Part shown: piece by piece, positions 25,001 to 44,569 of the stretch
Layout of the letters: every line of letters starts with the position of its first letter
How positions within the stretch are numbered: the first letter of the stretch is position 1
Assembly (NCBI GenBank): GCA_034620365.1
Contig: JAQGEQ010000064.1
Span: 270,155 to 334,154, forward strand
Length of the DNA stretch: 64,000 nucleotides
Reading direction: 5' to 3'
Source of the DNA: Pegea sp. RAD2-039
Taxonomy: Eukaryota > Chordata > Thaliacea > Salpida > Salpidae
Program-made: the position numbers and the translations under genes
The notes under the pieces: generated by a model
What the model was told of the DNA's origin: nothing
Databases searched by the model: none
Seen by the model: the letters and a program-made list of their open reading frames with translations, nothing else

Positions 25001-26763
25001 GGTCACTGTCACATGTCACTGTCCCAGGTCACTGTCCCAGGTCACTGTCCTAGGTCACTGTCCCAGGTCACTGTCCCAGGTCACTGTCCCAGGTCACTTT
25101 CCTAGGTCACTGTCCTAGGTCACTGTCCTAGGTCACTGTCCCAGGTCACTGTCCTAGGTCACTGTCCCAGGCCACTGTCCACGTCACTGTCCCAGATCAC
25201 TGTCCCAGGTCACTGTCCCAGGTCACTGTCCCAGGTCACTGTCCCAGGTCACTGTCCTAGGTCACTGTCCTAGGCCACTGTCCCAGGTCACTGTCCCAGG
25301 TCACTGTCCTAAGTCACTGTCCTAGATCACTGTCCCAGGTCACTGTCCCAGGTCACTGTCCCAGGTCACTGTCCTAGATCACTGTCCCAGGTCACTGTCC
25401 TAGGTCACTGTCCAAGGTCACTGTCCCAGGTCACTTTCCTAGGTCACTGTCCCAGGTCACTGTCCCAGGTCACTGTCCTAGGTCACTGTCCCAGGTCACT
25501 GTCCCAGGTCACTGTACCAGGTCAGTTTCCTAGGTCACTGTCCTAGGTCACTGTCCCAGGTCACTGTCCTAGGTCAATGTCCCAGGTCACTGTCCCAGGT
25601 CACTGTCCCACGTCACTGTCCCATATCACTGTCCCAGGTCACTTTCATAGGTCACTGTCCCAGGTCACTGTCCTAGGTTACTGTCCCAGGTCACTATCCA
25701 AGGTCACTGTCCTAGGTCACTGTCCTAGGCCACTGTCCCAGGTCACCCCCCCCCCCCACCCCTTTCTTCCATCTTCTATTTCAGCTGAAATTTTGACAAA
25801 TTTGTCGCTTGTATCTTTGTAATGTTCAAATTGTTTTGAAAGATTGTAGATCCCAACAACGGTGAAAGATTAGGAGTTAATAAAACTGGAGAGTTATTAG
25901 TGAGAGGTCCATCGGTGAGTATCAACTAGTTTCTTGAACTTTTAAATTGATACAAAAAACTGACTTTAAATTTAAAGATTATGATGAGATACCAAAATAA
26001 TTCTGAAGCAACACAAAGTACTCTAGAAGGAGATGGGTTTCTTCATACAGGTGATCTTGCCTACATTGATGAAAACGAACGAATCTTTCTAGTAGGAAGA
26101 CTTAAAGAGCTAATCAAGTACAAAGGTTTTCAAGTGAGAGTTAGAAAATATTTCGAGGTGTTCTTTGATTTCACCAAATTAAAATTTCTGAAATTTTTAT
26201 ACTTGAAACAAAAGTTAAAAAATATTTTTTGTTCTTAATGTCAGCGATTATGTCTTTAATCACTCAAAGTAGAAATGTTTGGACGTGTATATATGATACC
26301 ATTTTATTTGTTAAACACTTATTAGGACATTTTTGAAAAGATTGCTTAGTTGATAACTAGATATTAGATTAACAAAATCATTTATTTGATTCAAAAATGC
26401 TTTTCAGGTTGCTCCAGCTGAAATTGAAGAAATATTATTAGCACATGAAGATATTGCAGATGCTGCAGTTGTTGGTATTCCAGATGATAATTCAGGAGAA
26501 ATACCGAAAGCTTTTATAGTTAAAAAGTCGAAATATTTGACAACCAGAATGGTTCATTTGTATATTTCAAGTAATTAATTGATTTTAATTTCATATTTAG
26601 AGATTTTAAAACTTTTTTTTAATGATGTTTTCTAGAGAAGTTATCATCTTACAAACATTTAAAAGGTGGCATCCGGTTTGTAGATTTTATTCCTAAATCA
26701 GATAGTGGAAAAATTCTTCGTTTAAAGTTGAAAGAAATGGAAAAAATTAAATCAAAAATTTAA
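22049..26763 (+). CDS. Acyl-CoA synthetase, 4CL/luciferase-like (ANL superfamily), peroxisomal type
   Basis: Activates a carboxylic acid with ATP to an acyl-AMP, then transfers it to CoA. Eleven exons in consistent phase: 22049-22150, 22304-22511, 22682-22788, 23112-23317, 23369-23534, 24245-24413, 24465-24571, 25843-25914, 25978-26133, 26408-26570, 26636-26763, giving 527 aa, normal for the 4-coumarate:CoA ligase/firefly luciferase group. Motifs in order: NPLYTE; the P-loop [24 protein letters not shown] (usually QGYGMTE); [12 protein letters not shown]; the hinge [23 protein letters not shown]; and [10 protein letters not shown] with the catalytic Lys near the C terminus. The protein ends in SKI, a variant of the peroxisomal SKL signal, so peroxisomal targeting is inferred. 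Introns 5 and 7 are swollen by transposons and a minisatellite; introns 4 and 6 are about 51 nt. The substrate is not predictable; light emission is not implied. Confidence 0.9.
23656..24072 (-). mobile_element. 5'-truncated CR1/L2-like LINE nested in a SINE
   Basis: Nearly identical to the element at 19608-20110: same 3'UTR, A/T tail at 23656-23690, and the same ORF2 C-terminal code ([34 protein letters not shown]) on the minus strand. The frame is shifted once near 23985, where a base of the other copy's GAGAAACAATTC is missing. It lies wholly inside intron 5 of the acyl-CoA synthetase, oriented against that gene. Confidence 0.75.
24127..24201 (-). other. tRNA(Val)-like head of the SINE
   Basis: On the minus strand the segment shows an A box (GTAGTGTAACGGTTATCAC), GCGAAAGGTC, and a B box with a complete T arm (CCGGG TTCGAGC CCAGG). 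It resembles metazoan tRNA-Val. The acceptor and anticodon stems are mostly unpaired and the loop reads CTATTAC, so this is a pol III promoter relic and not a working tRNA. Confidence 0.7.
24741..25762. repeat. 13-bp minisatellite, about 77 copies, in intron 7 of the synthetase
   Basis: Tandem copies of GGTCACTGTCCCA with a frequent variant GGTCACTGTCCTA. Some units carry GTCACTTT, GTCAATG or GGCCACTG changes. The array is far more GC-rich than its surroundings and ends in a run of 13 or more C. The two common unit types are interspersed, as expected from unequal exchange or slippage. Open frames starting [10 protein letters not shown] or similar through this array are artefacts. Confidence 0.95.
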
Positions 26764-29003
26764 CTTTTTTTTGATAATTTTTATTTTTTCAAAAAATTTC
26801 TATTTTTAGTTCTTTAAAAATCAAATCACAAAATCAAATTTTTTTTTAAATTATTATCTTTCAAAGTTATCTGAATATTCTGTCTAATTAACAAATCTAT
26901 TCCAATTTTTATCTCGTTTTGAAATTCAAAATACTTCTAAATGATTTGCTTGTATTTTGTGAAGCTTTTTAATATTTGAAAAACTTTTTGAATATTTTAT
27001 TAAAAGTATAATGATGTTTAAACTAATTTGGATAAAAATGTAAGTTTGTTTAAATCTAATAGAATAAAATTGAATGAAAAGTTTTGTTCGAATTAACATA
27101 ATTTGTTTAATTTATTAAAAACTAATTAAATCTCATTAAAAATTAATTTATAAAAAAGAATAAGTTACAAAGTTAAATTATCAATTAAAGTATATAACAA
27201 AGTGGCTTAAATAATTTGAAAATTTTACAAATAAAATCATTAGAAGTAGATGTATCATCATTTAATTGTATCTTTGGAAGTAATCTACAACAAAATCGAT
27301 AAAATTGCGATTAGGTTTTACTCGTAAAATTCCAATTTCAAAATGTTTCTGATAAATCCACTTTTAAAACAACTTGGAGAAATTAACAAGATTATTTTTT
27401 AGCTAAACAACTAAATAAATAAAAACTTAAATTAATAAATTTTCAAGTAAACCTGATCAGTTCTTATAAAGCTTAAGTGATAAACACGAAGTAAAAACGT
27501 GACTTTTACTAATCTGACTTAAAAGTTGGTGATTTTTACTAAGTACATTAAAATGAAAATAAATAAAAACTTTTTAAAAACTAATTCTTGTTAAAAAACG
27601 AAATTTTCTAACCTGGAAACTTATCAATAATAACAATTTGGATTTATTAAAACATTTCATGAAATGAAGAACAAGAAATAGTTCTACTAAATTAATAATT
27701 TAAATTCTACAGCTCTCTTTATATCTTTAGAATGGAATCTAGACACAAAATCCACGAGAACAACTTTATTAATTCCTTTTTTATTGATTAAACGAATTCT
27801 TAAAAGTATTTTGATATTTTGAAACAGCGAAAAATTAACCGAAAATAAATTCTTGTAAATCAGGATTTATCAGAAGAACAAATGAAAAACCTCTCTTTTG
27901 AATATCCAATTAATTAAAAACTTTATTTACTTCAATCGTGGGTTTGTTGGTTTTTTTAAATTCAGAAGTTAATCAGCTGAAAATGTATTGTTTCCGTGAG
28001 CTAATAACCAATTATTTCATTAAGCTTTTTATTTGAAATTTTTATTTATTGAATTAATTTGTGAAAAATAATTTCAGTTTAATTTAATTGAGAATTCTGT
28101 TGAAGTTGTAAAATGTGAAGGAAATGCTTTTCTATATTAAATGTAATTTATTGAAAAGAATATTTTTTACCGGAAATTTTCTATTTCAACTTTTTCAGGT
28201 TTAAAAAAACATCGAATTTACTTCTAATTTATTTGAAGGACTTTTATATCAAAAGTTTTTGTGATTCGAAATTAAATTTTAGATGAAAAAACCTGAATAA
28301 AAAAACTAGATTGAAATCAAATCGCCACCAACTAAATTTATTGTCATCTGGTATTTATGAGATTTTTGTGGTTTTGTTAAATTAAAAAGAAGTCTGTGAA
28401 TTTGTGGTTGAAAAGAGGGACACACAAACTGGTGTAAGAAAAGACAAATAATTGTAATTAGCATGCTTCGTGCAGTGGTTAGAAGAGGTTTGTTTGTAAA
28501 CAGCAAAATAATTGTAACAAATATTTACAAAATTTCATTGAAATAATTGGGAAATTTGAGTGGATAAAGTGATAGAGAAAGTTGCAGGTTATGAAGCAAT
28601 TAAATTCCACTACTGATTCATCCGAAAAATTAAATTAACAAATCTGTGTTCGATATCATAGAAAAATTGAAGATATTAACAAATAAATAAACTCTGAGTC
28701 AAACAAGTAACAGTAAAAGAAGCAGTTAGAAGAACTGCTGTATGGAAAGGGAAATAGGTGACGACAACATATAATGAAAACTGTTTATATTAAACACACA
28801 CAAAAAAAACAATAATTTTTCTTGTTTTAAATCAACCTAAGATATAGAGAGTGAAGTTCTATTAGATCAACTACATCAAGAAGTTGAAATTGAATCATCA
28901 GACTTTCTATCCTTACAAAATATTTGTTGTAAAAACTTTGAAGATGCAGTCATCGAGTTGAGGTTTGAATTAATTGTTCTTTTTACCAACTTCCAGGGCA
29001 CCA
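26764..29003. other. Intergenic DNA between converging synthetase and SERCA genes
   Basis: Both neighbouring genes end here, so this contains their 3'UTRs. No further exon or repeat was recognised. The 28306-28506 frame on the minus strand lacks an ATG at its listed start and any motif. Confidence 0.4.
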
Positions 29004-29056
29004 TCACCAACTGCAGAAGAAGAAAACGATGAAGAAGAAGACATACAAAGAGCTGC
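29004..29056 (-). other. Possible alternative terminal exon of SERCA (hydrophobic tail)
   Basis: An acceptor (GTTGTCAG) precedes 29056. If the internal donor GTAAGT at 29218 in the last SERCA exon is used, the frame joins as RNYVEG then SSLYVFFFIVFFFCSW and a TGA at 29004. The result is a short, very hydrophobic tail, reminiscent of the extra membrane segment in vertebrate SERCA2b. The donor is strong and sits at the known isoform branch point; the acceptor choice is only one possibility. Confidence 0.3.
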
Positions 29057-29069
29057 CTGACAACTTCAA

Positions 29070-35847
<6,778 letters not shown>

Positions 35848-38800
35848 TTCTAAATATTAATTTAATTCAAACCAGTTATTTAACTACCTATCAAATTTGA
35901 ACTACCTATCAAGTTAGAAATAAATTCTGTTAAAATAGTTTTTTTTTAATGAAACTTTTAAAAAGGTTTAATTAATTTACTTAAATAAAAATTGAAATTA
36001 AATCAAATAGATACTATTAAAACATTTGTTACAACCAACTATATAATTAAATTTCTACTTATACATATATTTTCTATAAATATTATAGGAAAATTTTAAC
36101 AAAAGTTATCATAAAATAACTTAGATAATTAAATTAAAATATATTTAAAAAATATAATAATAAATATTCCTTAAAAAGTTAGAATTAAAGATATATAATT
36201 TAATAAAAAGATAGAAATTTTTATAAAAAATAAGTTGACCTAATATATAAAATAAAATATATTGAAATTTAAATATATAAAAGTAAATAAAATAAACAAT
36301 TATAAAAAGTCATACTTTAAAACAAAAAGCTTAATCAAACTTTCTATTGAGAAAAAGATGAAAGTAAAAAAATACTTTTTCAATTTATTAAAACTATAAA
36401 AAAATATCAAGTAGTTGACTCAAGAAAAATTTTTAAAAAATATTTCATTTTAAAAATAACACTTAAAAAATAATTTCCAAAATATTTCATTATTTAATAT
36501 AAACAATTTATATTAAAATTTACTTTAAATATATAAAAACATTTTTAATTTGACATTTTAAATTTTAAATATAAAAATATCAGAATTAAAAATTTAACTT
36601 GAATGTTATATAATAAAATTTACATTCAAATATTTTCATTATCAAAAAATTAGTTTAATATTTAATATAAAACTTAATAAATGAATTATTTTAAGAATAT
36701 ATATCTAAAATATATAAAATTTCAAACAAAAATTAAAGTAGATATTATTTTACATGAATTAAAAAAATTAAATCAAAAAATAAAATATTAAAATAAAAGT
36801 GAAATTGAAAAAATATATTTTAAAAGTAAATTTCAAATATTCTAAAATATATTTTGACAATTAGTAGAACCTAAATATTATCATTAAAAGAAAAATCAAT
36901 ATGTGAAAAAATAAAAATTTTAAATAAATAAAAACAAATTCTATTTGGAAAATAAATTCAAAAAATTATAATAAACTTATTAAAGCAACTTTCGGTAAAA
37001 ATATTTTGAAAAAAGTATGAATTGTTTACAGAAAAATAAAAAATATAATTAAAGAGAAATAAATTTTAAATATTTTAAACTATTTAAAAGACGATAAAAA
37101 AAATTAATAAATTTACTAATCTAAATAATAGAATAAACTTTATTAACTTTCTAACAAGTTATTGAATACTACAAACGGTTATTACAAGCGTAACTAGTAG
37201 AATAATAACTAGACATCTAACTACTTATATCTCAACAAACCAAACGAATGCACAACAATATCATAATTTTTGCAACTAAATTAATTAACCAATAAAATTC
37301 CTGCTTTATAAACCAATTAGTAAAGAACAATCTAGTCTAATAAACTTTTGGAATAAGGCTACAGTTAAGAGATGTTAAATAAGGTCTATACCACAAGTGG
37401 TTATCTCAAAATGGAACATTTAGCTTTTTATTTATAGACTGTTCAAAACTGGATTGAAGTTTATCATATCTTGTATGATGACGTTGCAATTAGGCAGTTT
37501 AGCATGGTAAAAAATAAAAAGTTACTCAAGCGAAAAATAAACTTAGTATATTGACGTCACATATACTTAATGAATAGCCATAAGTCGCCAAAGATAAAAA
37601 TTTGAGAGGTATAAAATTAGGTATGTAAACTCCTCTATCTTAAAAGAAGCTATAAATTAATATTCATAAGTTAAAACCTGGTTAGATGTTTATTGACCTC
37701 AATTATAGAAAGTGACTTTAAAATATGGGTTTGATTTTTTAAATCTAGAGTTAATAAACTTAAAGTTTATAGATCAAAAGTTTAATTCTAAATTATTAGC
37801 TGGTCACTAATAAAATATTTTTCAACAAATAAATAATTTGATACTTTAATTTAAAAAATAGAATAAATATACTTTTCTGGCTATGAAAACAATCAGCCAA
37901 CAATTTACGAATTAATTTACAAACTTATATATACTTAGGACTTAAAAATAATAATTTAGTCGATAGAACTAACAAAACGTTTAATAAAATCAACAAGTAT
38001 ATCAATGACTTCTAACATAACTTTTAATAAAAGCTGGCAGTTTTAGAGGTACCCTAATACAGATTACAGTTTATAATAAAAAGCAAAAAGTCTATAAATA
38101 CAATTATTTTGTTTTAAGTTATACTAAATGACTTGAAATTGATTAATATAACTATAATTATACAATTATTAAGCAACCTACTAATTACTGATTATAAACT
38201 AAACTGTTTAACTATAAATTATAGTTTATATTTTATTTATAAACAAGATCTAATGTAAATTTTGTTAATGTTTTGTGGAGGCAATCCTTTTATCTATTAA
38301 TGATATAAATTCAGTACATGTTTTAAATCTTTATAAGACGTAGAAAGCTCTTGAATAACCTTTAAAATCATCTTAATTTTCTATAAGCTAAATTTTATTG
38401 AAATAACAATTTAATTAAAACTAAATAAATCTAAAAGTATTTGTATATTTTAATGTTATGTTGTACTGCAGTATAGAAAATACCAAATACTTAAAATAAC
38501 ATTTCTTTTTACCTTTATACTATTATAAAAAATGCTAGTATATGTATAACATAAAAGAGATAACAATTATATAAGCAACTCTACTAAGGAGTTATACCTT
38601 TATTAGTATATATTGATAACTTTAAAAATAATATTAGCTAAGTAACCAGCAAATCATTTGATTAACAAGGTTAAATGTTTAAAAGTTATTAGCATTATTC
38701 ACTTTTGTAATGTGGTAGTCAATAAGGTTTAAAAAGAAAATTTAAAACCGTTTTAATATTGCATTAATTATAGAATATAACTTAATTGATCTTTTTCAAG

Positions 38801-40854
38801 AAGTTCTTCATCATTTAAACTCTAGCATCTGTATCTAGAAGTTGTTTTTCTGTTCAATTAAGTAAATTAAATTAAGAGAAAGGAATAATTGAAGAAGTTA
38901 AATTGAGTGTGATTTCATGACGAGAAAATATTTTGATGTAAGTAATAAGACCTTTATATTTGTCAATTGAAGTTATTTCATATTTTCTTGGTTTTATAAT
39001 TAAATCAAATATTTTCATTTCCAAAGAAATGGCAAAATAAAAAGATAACACAACTCTTAAATTTACAAATTTCTAATTTAACGAATAAACGAAACATAAA
39101 ATCGGAAATTTAAAACGTTTATAGATAACATTTTGATATAATCAAGATATAGTTTAGAAAGTAGGCTTCGTACATAATTTTTCTACACAACATAGTAAAA
39201 TATAACAAAAATATAGTGGATATCATCAACTAGTGACCACAAACACCCTATACCGATATAAAAACCAACCATAAGTACTTCACGTTTGATCAAAACTTCA
39301 TTCATAGGTATTGATGTTGATTATAACAGCTGCTCCTGCTTGCTACGTAATATCTTTCAATTAGAAAGTTATTTTATTGATTACATCATTTACTTAGTAA
39401 TCAACCACAAGTTTTAACAACCTATTTTTACTTATACACAAGTAGATATGCTTGTGATGGTAAACTTTTCTTCACCCACAACTACCATAGTTGAATTGAG
39501 TACTTTTTTAACTATTTAATTTTGTTGTGGCCGCTATAAATGACTTTCATTTAATTTTAGTAAAAATATTTTTAAATTTCTGAAGTAATCATATCTTTTT
39601 TACCATTTAGTTCCAAAAAGTTCTTCAAACTTATAAAAGTTTCAATGACTTGAAATAAGTGGTTTCCACATTATAAAAGTTCAACTAGATAAAAAAGGCT
39701 TAATAAGCTTTATAGATTTATTTATATGTTTTTAAATTACTAAAATTAAAATAATACTTTTCAGGGTTTTTATTGACTCAAGAACAAACATGATATAGTT
39801 TTAACTTTAATCACTGTAGCTTCATTATGTTAGTGAGTACTTGTCTTCAGATTTCATTTGGAAAGTTTTCATGTTTGTGGTGCTTAAGGTTAATCTTAAT
39901 TGTATTGTTCAATCATCTTTATTTTGACCTATAAGAAAAACCTCTTTTGAAAGTTTAATTTTTAAATTAAGTTATTTGTCAATACAGGTTGTATTTATCT
40001 TCTATTGTAGCTTGTATAAAATGAACACACAGTAATGTATGCTTGTTTACTTTATTTAGTCTTTAATAGATAAGCATCTAAAAAAGGATAAAAGATAATC
40101 AAAGAAAAAGTCTAAAATTTAAAATGTTAAATAAACTATTCAAAGGTTTAAACAGCCGGATATGAAACATAAACAAATGTTCAAACTTGCAACAAATTCA
40201 GTATATTTTAGAGATATTGTTTACAGAAATTTGATTTTTTTAAAATATGATTTAAGCAATTTTTAAACAAGTTCTATCATTTTTCTTCATTTGATTTTGA
40301 TGTCTTGTTGTTAAATTTATATTTTATGACTTTTTTGTTTCTCTTTCTTTATTAATTGGGATACTTAAGACCTTTTTATTATCTTATCACTCTAATTATT
40401 TTGCTTTTTTTTACTATAATTTATCTCTTGTTGTCTATTCTAGAAAAGAAATATATTTTAAAATTTGATTTTTTCAATTTCTTATCTTTTAAATTTCAAT
40501 TTCTTTCTGATAAGTTATTTGTGTTGATCAGATAAGAATATATTTTAGAATCACAAATTTACTTAAAAGTTGTTTATATTTATTTTATATGTTATATTTA
40601 TTTATTTTATTTCAAATTTCTTAAAACAATCTTTTCAAATTGTTAAAAATATTTTAAAACTGTATTAACTTCAATTGTTCAATTTCTTAAGTTCAATTTT
40701 TTAATTTAATAAAATTATTAATTTCAAAGTTTTAACAAAAGTAAAAATTAGATAATAGTCTTTTTAAAATTTTAATCTAAATCATAAAAAAATTAATAAA
40801 TATTTTATACATTTTCATGACTTTCTTCTGGAAATAATTTTTAACAAATATATC
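35848..40854. other. 5 kb of very A+T-rich DNA upstream of SERCA
   Basis: Contains the SERCA promoter and any 5'UTR exons, but none can be placed. No open frame over 60 codons occurs in most of it. The stretch 35900-37130 is among the most A+T-rich of the window. A CRE palindrome TGACGTCA is at 37552-37559, and a CAGCTG E-box near 39328. No coding exon is supported. Confidence 0.4.
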
Positions 40855-41220
40855 AATCAACCTTATCTTCCTTATTATAAAGACCTTTAATTCCAAGAAC
40901 CCATGCTTTTTTATCAATATTTTCAAATTGTACGTACGTCTAATTCTTGAATACAATGTTAGTGCATGGATACCATAGTGATATCAAAAAAAATCGAGTC
41001 TGCTCAGGCCACATTTACGAGATTAGTATGTAAGAAACTTAATATCAAATACGATAGTTATAAACATCGTCTTAGCTTCTTCAATTTAGATACTCTGGAA
41101 ATCCGACGGATTAAATACGACTTAATTCTTAAAATTATTCACAATTTAGTTGACTTTCAGTTCTTCTCAAATTTTTTAAACTCAAATCAAATTAATCTAA
41201 ATATTTCTTTAAAACATTAA
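40855..41220 (+). mobile_element. LINE ORF2 fragment, region after the reverse transcriptase
   Basis: From about 40875 the DNA matches 43370-43540 of the LINE copy at 42402 (AGACCTTTAATTCCAAGAAC, then CATTTACGAGATTAGTATG). From 40990 it encodes KKIESAQATFTRLVCKKL, then LSFFNLDTLEIRRIKYDLI and IHNLVDFQFF. This is the conserved post-RT region of CR1/L2-like elements (VQRxFTR.., RRxxxDLI..Y). It continues beyond the point where the other copy stops. Confidence 0.7.
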
Positions 41221-42179
41221 CTTTTGCCAGATATGACATAAAAATAATTAAAATTTAGAAATTGAATAATCATCAATAGCAAGAAAAAAACTAATTGAAG
41301 AAAGGATGTAGATTTATTCATCAAGAAAATAAACTTATTTTTTAGTTTTGGAAACAGTTTGGCTATTAACAAATTTACTAGATGTTCAATAGTATCTGAG
41401 TTTAACTAGAACCCCGAAGCAAATGTTTATCTTGTGCATAAAAAAATTTTGGTTATTTAGCATCAATATTTATTTCATCTACCCTACTTGTTCGATTTAA
41501 ATCGCTTTTATTTGACGTCATATCATCGCGTTTTCTCTATCTAACTTGTATAGAAACTTTTATCTAAATGCGTAATAGTAGTTATAATAGCTTTAAAGCT
41601 AACTAACGTCATCTAAGTTATTTTTTAGAATTAAAAAAAGTTCTTTTAATTAATACTTCTACAAAATAACTTTTTTGATAGTTTATTGTAAAATATGAAA
41701 TCTAAACATCTTTTTAATATCTTTTTTGTATCACCAACCACAATACTTTATAAGATTGTTACTTAAACTTTTAAAATTATTTCAAATAAAGAAACAGAAT
41801 TTTAATCTTCTAATAAACGATGTCAACAATTTCTTTTATTCGAAAGTTAGTCTGCTTCTATAGAAGTATTTAATTAACAAATTAATAGAGCTTTTTTGAA
41901 AGTTCTTGAAACTTGTAGATTTTACAAATAAAACTTTGACGTCAATAAGTAAATTCAAAATAATCTGTTAATAATAGTAATAACAACTGGTACTAACTTC
42001 TTCAAATATCTTTCTAGAACAATCCTTAGATATCTGTAACTTATACAAAATATAACTGAATAAAGTATTAACATCAAATGGAGTAAAATAAAAAATACAA
42101 CAAAATCTACAACAACAGTAATTTATAAGAAATAATAAAACTTACCTATTTGCTTATTCAAAGGATAATTATACAAAAA
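41221..42179. other. A+T-rich DNA between LINE fragments
   Basis: No exon was found. TGACGTCA palindromes occur at 41513-41520 and 41937-41944. Confidence 0.4.
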
Positions 42180-42305
42180 ATATGGCCTGCTCCAGCCGAG
42201 AACGGCCAAGCTGTAAGCCAGGACAGAAGTTATGAAGATCCAGTTGTTGCCCATGCAGCAGGATTCCACGCCAACAAGGTATGTAGCGGAACAGAAGGAC
42301 TGATG
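42180..42305 (-). repeat. SINE 3' part next to a LINE
   Basis: Minus-strand copy of the SINE tail (CTGCTCCAGCCGAGAACGGC to GGAACAGAAGGACTGATGAGG). It stops abruptly where LINE-associated sequence begins at about 42310. Confidence 0.75.
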
Positions 42306-42401
42306 AGGTTTCTTTTTTTTGAAGCTAGTCATTCTTGTCTAACCTTCAGTTGTTTGCAGAGTAGAGAACCATTCCTAAAAAACTCTACCTCTTGGTGAAA
42401 G

Positions 42402-43560
42402 GCTATTTCTTCTTTAAAATCATCAGTTTCAAACACCCCAGATCAGATCCTTGCTTTGTTTTTAAGAAAAACTACTTCCTCTTTATCACTACCTTTATCG
42501 CTTTTCTTTAACATGACTCTGAGGCGAGGAAGAGTTCCACAAATTTGGAAGAAAGCTATTATTACTCAAATTCATAAAAAGGGTCCCAGAAACACCGCAC
42601 TTAACTACAGACCAGTTTTGCTGACTTCAGTTATCTGCAGAACTCAAGAGCATATAATTTACAATCATATGATCAGTCATTTGATGGAGCACCATCTAAT
42701 ATCTGATGTCCAGCATGGCTTTGTGAAACGGAGATCTTCCAAGACTCAACATCTCACTTTTCTTAATGAGCTTACAGTCCATTATGAAAGTAACACTCCC
42801 TGTGACATCATATATCTCGATTTTGCTAAAGCGTTTGATTCTGTCCCACACAATAAGCTCGTTACTGTATTGAAAAACTTAAAAATCAACAGCTTTATCT
42901 TACAATGGATTGAAGATTACCTATCAGGTAGAACCCAACAAACTCGTGTAGAAATATCTACTTCTAGTCAAATCACTAGTGGTGTTCCTCAGGGTTGTGT
43001 TCTGGGCCCCCTTCTCTTTTTAATTTTCATTGAAAACCTCATCAGAAAATTAGTAGCAGTAGATGATGTCAGAGTGTTTGTGTATGCATATGATATCAAG
43101 CTATTATCTTGTAATCCTTCAAAACTTCAAACTGCACTACACACTGTAGAAAACTGGTCTACGAATTGGCAGCTCAGAATCCAGCCCACAAAGTCTGAAC
43201 TTATAACTTTTTCTCGTAAGCCAGCTGTAAATTCCTTGAACCAATACTCCATCAATAGATTTATTACTCAACGAATATCTTTGGTCCTAGACCTTGGCAT
43301 TACCCTGTCATCAGACTTTAAATGGCGCAATTATGTTTCCAAAATCTTTGGAAAATCTATCAACTTTGTCTCCCTTATTATAAGACCTTTAATTCTAAAG
43401 ATCCATGCTTTTTTATCAATCTTTTCAAATTGCACGTCGTCCAATTCTTGAATATAATGTTAGTGTATGGATGCCATATCAAGTTAGTGATATCAAAAAA
43501 ATCAAATCTGTTCAGGCCACATTTACGAGATTAGTATGCAAATTAAATACGAAGAAAAAT
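42402..43560 (+). mobile_element. CR1/L2-like LINE, reverse transcriptase domain, inactive
   Basis: Encodes a long RT fragment beginning near DQILALFLRKTTSS. Motifs in order: WKKAIITQIHKKG, YRPVLLTSVICRT, QHGFVKRRSSKTQHL, LDFAKAFDSVPH (motif A, Asp present), SGVPQGCVLGPLLFLIF (motif B) and VYAYDIKLL (motif C). Motif C normally reads xADD; the first catalytic Asp is Tyr here, so this copy cannot polymerise. A frameshift near 43405 separates this frame from the continuation RRPILEYNVSVWMPYQ.., IKSVQATFTRLVCK. The endonuclease part is missing upstream. Related fragments are at 40855, 48920 and the 3' ends listed elsewhere; together they imply one or a few closely related families. Confidence 0.85.
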
Positions 43561-44569
43561 AAAGTGAAATGTAAAAGAAAAAAATTAAAGTTTGTTTTCT
43601 TTTAAGCTGTTTTTTCTCTCTACCTTTAACTTGTTTGCAAAGTAGAGAGCGCTATTCGGAGCGATCTGATATCCTGCTAATTGCTGGTATTGATGTTGAG
43701 CGATTTCATTTCTAAAATAAAATCATCATAAGTCTTCAATTTTAAAAGTGACGTAATTTGATGTAGTCGGGTAGAAATACGGAACTCTTTTTCTTTAGGG
43801 GCCTTGAAAAGTGCAGAACCACTAGCTTAGGATTTTATTAAATGAATTTAAGTATTTCAATACTTATCCAACAATTGTTTTGTGATTAACCTATCTCTAT
43901 TTATTCTTAAGTAATACGGCCAAAATGGGTATTGAAATGGTCTTAAGTATCATAGTTTAATATAATTGAAGACATAGAAACACTATAAAGGTAGAAGTAA
44001 TAAAAGTTATGAATTAAAAGTAGAAAATAAATGAAGAAACCGGCAGCTTCATATATCACTTGCTAACAAAATTACTTAACTCATATTTTTCTAAACAAAA
44101 CTTTAAAAGTTGATTTGATGCAGTCAGAAATAAAATTTCCAACCGTTATTACTTTAATGAAAAAAGTAGTTTAAAGTTATTTTTGCTAATGGGTAGTTGT
44201 TGCTAGGCTTATAAAACGATTTAATTAAAATTAATTTCTTCTACTTGAATAGTATTTATATCTCATATGTAACAAAACTGAGTCTTTTGGTCTAGCTGAA
44301 GTCTTTTAATCTTAAGATCATATAAATATTGGAGCAAGCTAATATTCACTTAACTGAAAGAATCACTTGTTTAATTGGATCAGAGAGTAATTTTAGATTT
44401 GAATTAATTTATCACAAAAGGTCTTTATGTTTAAAAATAGATTCTGATTATAATTTACTCAATTGAATATGGTCAGATGTAGCTTGGAATAAACTGATGA
44501 TGTTTGAAGTTAGATCAGTTTAGTTAAAATCGCTGTTAGCTTAGATAATAAATAAGGACTTTGTTATGA
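43561..44569. other. A+T-rich DNA after the LINE
   Basis: No gene was found. Positions 43618-43730 partly resemble 42343-42452 (TTGTTTGCAAAGTAGAGA, then AAAATAAAATCATCA), as if the pre-RT region of the LINE or its host sequence were present twice. Confidence 0.35.

Noticed and set aside
24741..25745. CRISPR-like array
   Set aside because: Units abut with no spacers and the host is eukaryotic; the same applies to the arrays at 31190, 52742 and 63160.
24676..25822. Open frames with [15 protein letters not shown] repeats
   Set aside because: They read the 13-bp minisatellite in intron 7 of the synthetase and only run into flanking intron sequence.
39326..39335. CAGCTG E-box upstream of SERCA as a muscle enhancer
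   Set aside because: A single E-box without further context is expected by chance in several kilobases.
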